DNA of 64,000 nucleotides from Liquidambar formosana (lineage: Eukaryota > Streptophyta > Magnoliopsida > Saxifragales > Altingiaceae), in assembly GCA_039720395.1 (NCBI GenBank), contig CM077833.1, positions 26,806,271 through 26,870,270 of the forward strand. The letters run 5' to 3'. Shown here one piece after another: positions 55,430-64,000 of this stretch. Position 1 is the stretch's first letter; each line of letters opens with the position of its first letter. Under the pieces are notes generated by a model. The model worked only from the letters and a program-made list of their open reading frames with translations. It ran no database searches and was not told where the DNA came from. Made by a program: the position numbers and the translations under genes.

Positions 55430-56581
55430 TGAATCACACCACTTGTGGATTTCCCCGCCTGTGTGTCTTCACGCAGTCCACTTGTTGCGGGGGGTTTCAG
55501 GGTTTGTTGACGACTGTTCACTTCGTGTTTGAATTTTAACTCTTTCTATTTTACCTTAGTGCCCTTTTAGTTCTACCTTTTTTCTTCTTCTTTTTTTTTT
55601 GCGCTACTGCTCTACTTCTGATTTAATTATTCATCAGTTTCAAATAAGTCTACAATCAACCTGCCAGCGTAGTTTAAATGCTAAAAGACTGCGGTTCAAA
55701 AATAATAGGTTTTAAGTTTGGATTACAGAGATTAGTCTAAAACTAATGACTTAGAATACTATTTGTTTTTTTAAAAAAAAGAGTAAGTCTATGACCCATT
55801 TAAGCACATAGTCCTGGAACTTGGAGGTCTATTGGAGTATCAAGTCTACAGTGCCACCCCAGTGCTTCGGACAATATCCTTTTATTTAATTTTACCAGGC
55901 TTGTAGATTATAAAATTATTAAAATATTATTCTTACAGAACATCTTGGGAAAAGATAATCTTTGATAAAAACTTTGTCAGATTCCTAACTACATTGAATA
56001 GAGACCAAAAGTGCTAACTTCTAGAGCTAAATTAGGAAAGATCTAGAGATGCCAGTTTAGGAAGAAATTAAATGGCCTTCTCTTTACCAATGAATTTGTT
56101 GTCTTCAATTTTTATTTTTTTTCCTTCTCTATCTCTAGGAGTGGATTTATCTATATCTTTGTCTCAACTAATCTCTGAAACATGAGTAAACGGGTGAGGC
56201 TATTAATTCACCACTTCTTTCATTTTATGCTATTTTTATTTATTTCCTCTTGCGGCTGAGTCCTACCAATTCTTAATCATATGGTTTGATAATATTCTCA
56301 CTATGCTCTCTTTCTGATGTTATTGTCTTGCCCTTTATGGCTTATTTCATCTTTGTTACCACCCAATTGAGGTGGAAAAACAGCTAATGTATTAAATGTT
56401 AAATGTTAAATTCAAATTTATATTATATATGGAGTTCAAAAACTCAATTAAGAAATACAAGAACGTCGTCTCTTTTTCTCTTTTTGTTATTATATTTTTG
56501 TTGATTTTGGAAGGTTCTAGAGATTCACTCCAAGGATTTACAGTTTGCTAATTATCATCAAAATCCAGACTTAAATCTTTA
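55430..56581. other. Intergenic, no gene seen
   Basis: Upstream of the asparaginase gene; only chance frames and pyrimidine-rich stretches. Confidence 0.5.
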
Positions 56582-56712
56582 ATGCTATGTTTGGATAAGA
56601 AATTTTTAGGTAAAATTTATCTTTGAGATGGAATTTGTAGAATTTTTATAAAGAATTTCCTTATAAAAATTCTACAAATTCCACCTAAAAATTCATTATC
56701 CAAACATAGCAT
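56582..56712. mobile_element. 131-bp near-perfect palindromic MITE
   Basis: Left ATGCTATGTTTGGATAA and right TTATCCAAACATAGCAT are exact complements. The arms continue inward (GGAATTTGTAGAATTTTTAT against ATAAAAATTCTACAAATTCC) around a short central loop, so it folds into one long hairpin of miRNA-precursor size. Confidence 0.85.
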
Positions 56713-57146
56713 AATGGTTTGTAGTTAATGTAAAGTAGATGTTAAATCTCACAAACCTATCTTTGTTTTGGTTGGTGGCTCCTCTTTTTTGGGTGTTTCT
56801 CTCAGTAATTTTAAAAGATATCACTTCCTTTTCCCTCACACCCCTCTCCTTTTTTCTCCATTTTCATTTAGATGAAATTCAATAATTTTTACAAGGTTTC
56901 TTGACCTTTTCTCTTGGACCTTTGTCCTATTTAACTCCTTTCCTTATCCCCCACACTGTAATACAAGGTTTCTCCACCCAGTCACTTAACATTAATATTT
57001 CTTATGCAGCACTAATTTATCAGGTAGTGGCTTTCCACTTACCTAGATATGCTTAATTTCGAATCCTTTGCTCCATGGAAAAAGAAAATTTAAAAATCAT
57101 GTACTTACGAAATTGAAAAACCTAATTATATTAATTAGCTTCTTTT

Positions 57147-57430
57147 TTTTTGGGGGGGTTTTTTTTATAAAAAAAAAACCCTTGTATTATTACTTTATTA
57201 GCACAATGACCATGTACAGAGGGTGAAAAAACAAAACAAAAGCAAACACAAAATGAGCGGAAACAGAGAAAAGGCAATAAGCCCCGGTGGTTGTGGGGAA
57301 GTGGGTCTCTACCTATATAGCCCCACATGTACACAAGTCAAAAACACAAAAAGACAAGCAGCAGAAAGGCCCTGGTAATCGTGGTCAAGTTGGTGTCTCA
57401 ACCCTCTACCCAGTTCCCATTTTTTAGCAA
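57147..57430 (-). mobile_element. Probable 3' end of a non-LTR retroelement
   Basis: Read on the minus strand it ends CATTGTGCTAATAAAGTAAT and then an ACAAGGG-T/A-rich tail. The upstream part is T/G-rich (TTTTGTGTTTGCTTTTGTTT), as in LINE 3' regions. No reverse transcriptase is visible, so class assignment is tentative. Confidence 0.35.
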
Positions 57431-60400
57431 TCTAGCAACCGGGCATCAGGGGTAGGCTGCGGACCAAAAATAATTAAATACCATATGATAATGAAATGAT
57501 AAGAACGGTGATTGGTTGGACTTGCTTAGGATGATGACTAAGATGCCAGGAAGTTTGAGATTAACATAGAAATAGTCCTCCAATATCAAATTTAATCAAG
57601 GAATACATGCACATGCATATTGCAAAATCAAGGGTGAATTTGAAGATGGCACGTCAGCAACACGATTGTTGTGTACATTGTACCTCTTCCACTTTGCTTC
57701 GTGATACTTTCTCTTCTTGATGGGGACGTGGGAATTGAAAGGTGCATGTCTGGATGTTCAGTTTACACTTCACTGGATTGTATTCATATCTCCACCTTTA
57801 GTTATGTACGGAATAATTCATACGAGTATGGTGGTGTGCAGGTAACATGTGTTTGCACATAAAATGTTATGTGATCACGTGTCAATTATGGACAACTATA
57901 ATTATTCGAGATAGTCCGTTATATCCTATACAAGAGCAATCTTATTCTTATTGATCACTACAATATTTAATTTACTTGGTGGTGGCAGATTTGAACTCGC
58001 TTATGAGCTAATCACGTATGGGTGCTCTAGACCTTGGTTCAAATTACTATTATTATTATTATTACTTCTTTTTTTTTTTGTTCAAATTATTTATTTTTTT
58101 GTCCAACCAAGAACATAATAGTATACAACCATATTCAAGGCTATAAGGCCGCGCGCCGACTTCTTCAAACCAAATACTCGTATTAACACTTATATCTAGA
58201 ATATTTTAGCGTTATGGCTGGTGCTAAGCTGACCCTTTTGGAGATAAACCGACTCGATGTTGATTCAAAATTTTAGGGCTAAATGAGTTATTTGAAGGGA
58301 ATATTATTTTCCAATTAACTATCGAAGAACTTGGAATTCAAAATTCTAGCACTAAGTGAGAACATTAATTTCCAATCAACTATGTAAGAACTTGGAATCA
58401 TATCTCACTTGTTAGGAGAGGTTACGAGTTGTGAGTTTCAAGCAGTTTGATAGGATTAATTTAGGGTAGGGAGCTGTATATTATAGGATAAGGGGTAGTG
58501 CAATAGTATATGAGTTGTTTGCTCCTTAGCAAAAGAAAAATAATGAACGATGGCTCATATCCTTTGTGCGTTACCTTTGGCGTAGACGTAATTTGGTCGA
58601 AATAATTGAGATTAGAAGTGAGGTAATGAGGTATCTACTGATTGCATGTGAGTGGCAACTACAGACAAACGAGTCCCCATGGTGAAGTATAGTATAATAG
58701 TAAGCACAGTAAAGCATGAAAAAAGTGACTATGAACAATTGTGTCCAAAGCAATATATAGTCCAACAATGAGCCAGACATTCAGACTTGGAATCTATCTA
58801 GAATTTGTTGCAACTTGCAAACAACCAAATTTTTCAAAAGTTTACTGCAGGCAGATTCAGACTGAATACTGGACTGCCGTTCCTTTTTTATCACTCTCTT
58901 ATTTTATTTTATTTGGGCAAATAAGGGTTGTGTGTGTTGGCCCCATGCGTGTGAAGTAGTGTGCCATTTTTATTTTTATTTTTTTTGGCCAGAAGGAAAT
59001 TAAAAAGTGTGTGCTAGTTAGTAGTTATAAGCCTAGTGTTTCACGTACTTTTTTCACATTTTAAGTTGCCATTGTTAACTTTGAAAATTGGAAGTCTTTT
59101 TAAAAAATTTATCAGAGCTATCTTGAACTCTCAATTTTTTTTTTCTTGTGTAAAAAAAAGATTAGGGGATGATGTAAATCCCTAATTACCACCCGGAACG
59201 ACTAATAAAAGATGGGACACACATCCTCTCACAAACGAGGATTCGAAAACCTCTACAAAAAGGTATGTTAACTAAAACTTCGAGCCACCAGACTACCTCC
59301 TAATGGCGAGGTGAACTCCCAACCTTTAAGGTACTTAATTAAGGTCAACTTAGAGCTCAGTCGGCCGCCCTGCCAATACCAAAGTGGCAACAATCATTGG
59401 TTAATCATAAAGTAATTAACATGGAAGACGATGCGGACTGCATTTCCGACTTTCGGAGCACCATTCCATTCCCATTTCCCATCCCACTTCCACATTTTTT
59501 TCACCAATCCAATTTACTTAGTGGGGCATGGTGCGTGCCGTATCAAACTTAATGGGGCCCAATTAATAAAGCCAACACCCAACAAGAATATTTGGTAGCA
59601 GTCATCTCCATTACAAAGACATGCATTGTTGAATCTTCAAGATACCCTCGCTCCATTACAAAAACATTGTGATCTCCATAAGATTCGCACTACTTTTCTT
59701 GCCTTGGTATCTCCCCTCTTTTGGGGTTGTGTTGCCTTTGGGTAGGGTCCATCTAATAATTTATATTTATTCGGAATTTTTTATTGTAAGGAATGGGTCC
59801 CACCTTAAGAATTATGAATATCTAATTGGGTTTAATTTGCATATGAAGAGTAAAAAAAAATCAATTTGATCTGATTAGGGTACATTAATTTCGATTTTTA
59901 TGTTAACTGGTACGAAAATGTTTGGAAAATTTCTTGAAAAATGATAAATTGAAAAAAAAAAATATATTTATAGATGTCAAATCAGTCAGGGAATGGAATT
60001 ATATGCATACCATAAATCCATGATAGAGACATTCTCTAATTGATCAATTCCTTCGCTTTTTTATAGACTTGATTCAATTAGTTGAACTCAAGTGGTCGGT
60101 TTACATCACATTTTTTCTGCTAATATAGCAAGATATGAGTAATAGCCAGTTTAAATTATGAGCAAGACAAGTTAGAGGTAGCGAAACCCAAGAAGCATTT
60201 TCTTTTCCCGTTCGAGGCATCAAGAATGGTTTATCTTGCTTTACTTTCCCAAGAGAGATATTGGGGTTGATTGACCCCTCATTTCCAAAAACACAGGATA
60301 AATAAATGGAAAAACAAATTTCCCATGAGATATATGAATTGTTGAAAAATAATAACTTCACACTGAAAAAACATTGAATTAAACTTTGTTTGGTTCCTAG

Positions 60401-61460
60401 AAAAAGTAAAAGAAAATTTCATTTCCTTAAGTTCTTCGGAGTCTCAATTTATTGGATTACAGTTAATATTCGTATTTCTGCTAATTGATTTTTTGTGGCA
60501 TCACCATTAATCATCTTTCGATCTAATGACACCTCTTCAACTTGAAGGATAGGTAATCTTTCTTTCGACTAATACTCTAATAAAATAATTTTAATTATAT
60601 TTGATGTTCTAATCTATTTTCCCAAAAAAAAAAAAAAAAAAAAATTCTATATCTCCTTTGGTTCCGCATTGGTTCATTCGTATCCTCTAAAGCTATGCTT
60701 GATAGAGAAGATAGAGAAGTGGAAGGAATGAAAAATAAAAAAGATAAGACTTTCTATCCCTTGAGAAAAGAAGTTCTCTGTCATTTCTATATATTTGGTA
60801 GGATGGACGAAATTATAATTTCTTACTTCTTCTTTACCTTACTTTGTATTTGGTGTATTTGATAGGATGGATGGATGAATATTAAAAAATATGATTTTAA
60901 CTTTTTATCCTCAATAATAAAAAAAAAATTATGAAAATATGATAATAATATAGTCATTTTAATAACAATCTATTTTTCCCCTTCACCTTCCCTTCCAAAA
61001 TTAGAAAGATGAGAAAAATGTATCTCGAGGGATTCTCTATCCCTCCTCCTTTCCTTTCTCCCTTTTCATCCTACCAATCACATCCCTCAACCTTTCTCCT
61101 TTCACTTTTCTCACGTCCTCTTTCCATCTTCCCACGAATCTCTTATACCAAATATAAGGTAAATATTGCAAGAGGTGCGCATCTTGTCAACAATACATGA
61201 CAGGACAAAAAACACGTGGTTACTGATGGATGACTGCACTTTCTGCATTCGTGCTCACAATTATCATCATAGTGCCCAAAAGCTGGCTATAATGAAATAA
61301 TTCCAAAAATAAAATGATTGTATTGCAGGCAACGAACTGACACTGTACTTTGCTGGAGCATTTTTGTCAAGCCCTCTGGACTTACTTATTTTATTTTACC
61401 TTTTATTTTGGTGGGGTTGTTCCACTACTGATCTTTATTCTGATACAGTGCTTTATTGAC
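57431..61460. other. Gene-free region
   Basis: No frame above ~90 residues has protein-like composition. It contains A-runs (60625-60643), GA/CT-rich stretches near 60.7-61.1 kb and scattered AT-rich sequence. Confidence 0.55.
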
Positions 61461-61473
61461 TAAGAGCTAACTT

Positions 61474-61715
61474 CGAGTTTGCATTCAGTGCCAGAGTTTT
61501 TTAAGCTAAAGCATGGTGTAGAAGTGATCTTGATCGTACATCTTAAATTTAGATTATTGAGATTAAAAATAAAAAAAATGCCTATAAAGGTATTTAAATA
61601 ATTTTAATAATATTTTTTTATATTTTAATCTTAATTGTTCGAATTCAAAATAAATGGCCGACATCACCTTAGCACTATACTAAGATTTTTAAGCTCAGCA
61701 ATGAATCTAAATCCG
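61474..61715. mobile_element. MITE, TTGCATTCAGTGC-terminal, related to the 53.2 kb element
   Basis: Left AGTTTGCATTCAGTGCCAGA and right GCTCAGCAATGAATCTAAAT are imperfect inverted ends. The middle pairs AGATTATTGAGATTAAAAAT with ATTTTAATCTTAATTGTTCG. Confidence 0.5.
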
Positions 61716-61848
61716 GTAGATCTCACTGCTAGCACTAGCCAACCCTCAAGTACCTTTCCGTAAGGACATCTTTTGTTGTGCCAGTATTTGAATGAACAAT
61801 TTTTGACCAAGCACCTGCTAAAGGCAACTTGCTTTCTAAAAAAAATAA

Positions 61849-62104
61849 GGGTAAATTGCATTAAGACCCCCTCTAAAATCTGACAATTACAAATAAACCC
61901 TCTCACGTTTCTAAAATTACATTAAGACCCCTACTTCTGACTTCCGTCCATTAATCCATTAAATCACTTCAATTTTTTTTCAAAATATCCTAATTACCCT
62001 TATTGGATGACAGCTTCCATGTTAAATGCATATAACTCATCAGTCCAACACATTCATCCAGTACATTTGATTGATTTATTTATTTATTGATAAACAACTA
62101 AAAG

Positions 62105-62165
<61 letters not shown>

Positions 62166-62734
62166 AAAATGTCAAAAAGCTTAAATTTTTGTCCAACTGA
62201 TGTGGTAACCATCAGATTTGTTCATTAGAAACAATTATCTATTTAATTGATGTGTAACAAAAAAAAAAAAAAATTGATTTGCCAAGTTGCCACCTCATTT
62301 GCCACCTCTATACGTGCATCTCCATTGTAATAATTCTTTTTATTTATTTCTATATATGAGTAATGCTACATAGCCTTTTTTTTTTTTTTTACTCAAATCT
62401 ACTTACTTAAATGACGTGGCAACTTAGCAAATCAATTTTTTTATTTTTTATTTTGCAAATCAATTAAAAATTTAATTAAATAAATAATTGTTTCTAAAGA
62501 GCAAATTTGACAGCTGCCACATCAGTTGGACAGAAAATTTAAATTTTTTTTAGCATTATATATATATATATATAAATTTGAATATGATTTAACGGATTAA
62601 TGGAAGGAAGTTAGAAGGAGGGGTCTCTTTGTAGTTTATTTTGTAAAGTAAAAGGTGTCAGTATAATTTTAAAAACGTGAGGGGGTGTATATGTAATAGT
62701 CAGATTTTAGAGGGGGTCTTATTATAATTTACCC
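61849..62734. mobile_element. 886-bp Mutator-like foldback element with 9-bp target duplication
   Basis: The terminal inverted repeats extend about 150 bp: left GGGTAAATTGCATTAAGACC, right complement GGGTAAATTATAATAAGACC, continuing through CCCTCTAAAATCTGAC and CTTCCGTCCATTAATCC-type blocks. A perfect 9-bp duplication, AAAAAATAA, flanks it (61840-61848 and 62735-62743), the size made by Mutator-like elements. The interior has a (TA)n run (62109-62160) and a second inverted pair (TTGATTTGCCAAGTTGCCAC against GTGGCAACTTAGCAAATCAA). No transposase is encoded. Confidence 0.9.
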
Positions 62735-62743
62735 AAAAAATAA

Positions 62744-63289
62744 TGCACTTTGCCCATGGAGTTCATTATGCTTTTGAGAGACGTTCTGGAATGGTGTACG
62801 ATGGCCTGTACTGGATGGTGGACGATGTCCTTTGGATTTCTCTTTCTCTATCTCTCATAATCATTTAAATTAAAAGAAAGATAAAAAACAATTTAGGTTG
62901 TTCTTTCTTGTAAAAATGGGTAGATGTCCATTCTCAGTGGACTTGGATCCCTTTGAATGGTGTTAGTCGAAAACTAGAGGTAGTTTGAGATGGTGATCAA
63001 CTGATTTGGATTATTCAAAAAACAGAAAAAGCAATTCTTTTTTCTTGCTGCGGTGAGAAATTGGCTTTTTACATATGCCATAAGGCACTTGCGGAGAGAG
63101 GGAAATGGCAGAACTTTAAAAAAAAAAAAAATGAGTAGAGAGATCAAAGTTAGGTTGTGGGTATGATTTTGGGGATGAACCTACTTAGTGCTAATAGACA
63201 ATTGGGTCACGAATGGAGGGTTTCAATTAGAATTATTTTGAATCATATCTGAGTGGTGTTGGTTGCTTTGTTTCGACTCTCATCAGTGT
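62744..63289. other. Intergenic, no gene seen
   Basis: No protein-like frame. An A-run at 63118-63131. Confidence 0.5.
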
Positions 63290-63550
63290 TTTCTTTGTTT
63301 TGTTTGTTTTGTTTGGGCTTTTCTGCCTCTGTCTCTGTATTGTTTCAGAGTTGGCGTGTATGGGGTTCCGGGCTCTATATATAGTTTTGCTCTGTTTTGT
63401 GCCACATTTGGTGTCTTTGGTTTGTCGTGTTTGTGCTTGTCATATTTTATCTTTGATAGACAGAGTGCGCTTCTTGTATTCTTCTGGTTAGGTTTTAAAT
63501 TTTTAATAGTAAAAAAAAATGGCCCAAAAAAAAAAACAAAACAAAACAAT
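63290..63550 (+). mobile_element. T/G-rich retroelement-like 3' sequence
   Basis: T/G-rich, ending in a GGTTTTAAATTTTTAATAG stretch then A-rich tracts. It resembles the minus strand of 57147-57430 in composition and plan (TGTTTTGT, TTGTGCTTGT, terminal A-tract). Assignment is tentative. Confidence 0.3.
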
Positions 63551-64000
63551 AGGGTGTGGGAGTTTGGTCGGAGTGTTCATTTTGGAAAATTCTTATTTGG
63601 AAAATTTTCAAGACCTATTCAACACCCCCCACCTCCTTTAGGTTGTGGATTTGTGAACTTGGAATTTCATATAGTTTGAATGCTCAAGTGAATTTCCACT
63701 TTGCTGCAAGAGCACTTACATTGTCATCACTGTCAAAGGCGCCCAAGGCTTTCATATTTTGCCGCAGTTGTTGTCTACTTCGGCCTCGAGTTGGACCTGG
63801 GGGTAAACTTATCAAGAGTTTTACAGAAGGTAAGCCCAACAAGGCCCAATCTGTCGCCCCATTAGTTGCAGCTTGCTGTTTAACCCATCAATTACCTTTC
63901 GTAGGGAAGGAGTTAAAGAGACTATGAGTGCACATTTGGGTTGGGCCTTGATCAGTTTTTGGATTGGTTGGCACATTAATAAACCCGATTCCAACCCATT
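63551..64000. other. Window end, unassigned
   Basis: Frames of 120-140 residues overlap here, but their sequence (for example ALTLSSLSKAPKAFIFCR) matches no family I recognise, and none has a clear start or splice context. A gene continuing beyond the window cannot be excluded. Confidence 0.3.

Noticed and set aside
63556..63927. 123-residue frame at the window end
   Set aside because: No recognisable motif, overlaps another frame, and no splice or promoter evidence.

Overview
This is nuclear DNA of a flowering plant, most likely a eudicot. The evidence is GT-AG introns, a chloroplast-type serine-biosynthesis enzyme, an S22-type R2R3-MYB, a G-type lectin receptor kinase and a class III peroxidase relic, all set in AT-rich DNA packed with Helitrons, MITEs and SINEs. 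I cannot name the species. Gene density is low: seven gene loci read as largely complete, plus several broken copies. I see no rRNA genes, true tRNA genes, CRISPR arrays, or gag-pol open frames.

Layout. 0.3-5.4 kb is a diverged direct copy of 17.5-25.7 kb; its right edge cuts the 3' end of a MYB gene. 7.0-8.8 kb holds two ~0.85 kb terminal-inverted-repeat elements in opposite orientation. 9.0-11.4 kb is an intronless lectin receptor kinase, followed at 12 kb by the orphan tail of a lost tandem copy. 13-17 kb is repeat-rich and gene-free. Inside the second copy of the segmental duplication, two head-to-tail Helitrons (19,920-23,274) interrupt a site that is still empty in the first copy. Next come a truncated peroxidase pseudogene (23.8-24.3 kb) and the intact MYB44/73-like gene (25.5-26.5 kb, minus). 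26.5-33 kb is gene-free, with a Helitron that contains a Stowaway MITE and several foldback elements. 33-45 kb is a cluster of three SGNH/SASA-type carbohydrate esterase genes; copies 2 and 3 arose by a recent ~4.9 kb tandem duplication, and copy 3 is frameshifted. 46.0-49.5 kb is a complete five-exon plastid D-3-phosphoglycerate dehydrogenase gene with two SINEs in intron 1. A small unknown coding exon follows at 50.2 kb. 52.6-55.3 kb (minus) is a four-exon isoaspartyl peptidase/L-asparaginase gene with three single-base insertions. 55.4-64 kb is gene-free and holds a Mutator-like foldback element and other repeats.

The genes do not form one system. Two enzymes touch amino-acid metabolism (serine synthesis from 3-phosphoglycerate; release of aspartate and ammonia from asparagine or isoaspartyl peptides), but they lie tail to tail as ordinary independent plant genes. 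The receptor kinase and MYB are signalling and transcription components. I found no convincing novel molecular system. What stands out is genome dynamics: paralogous sites that record Helitron insertion, breakpoints of segmental and tandem duplications, and four frameshifts that all sit at G/C runs and may be sequence errors.
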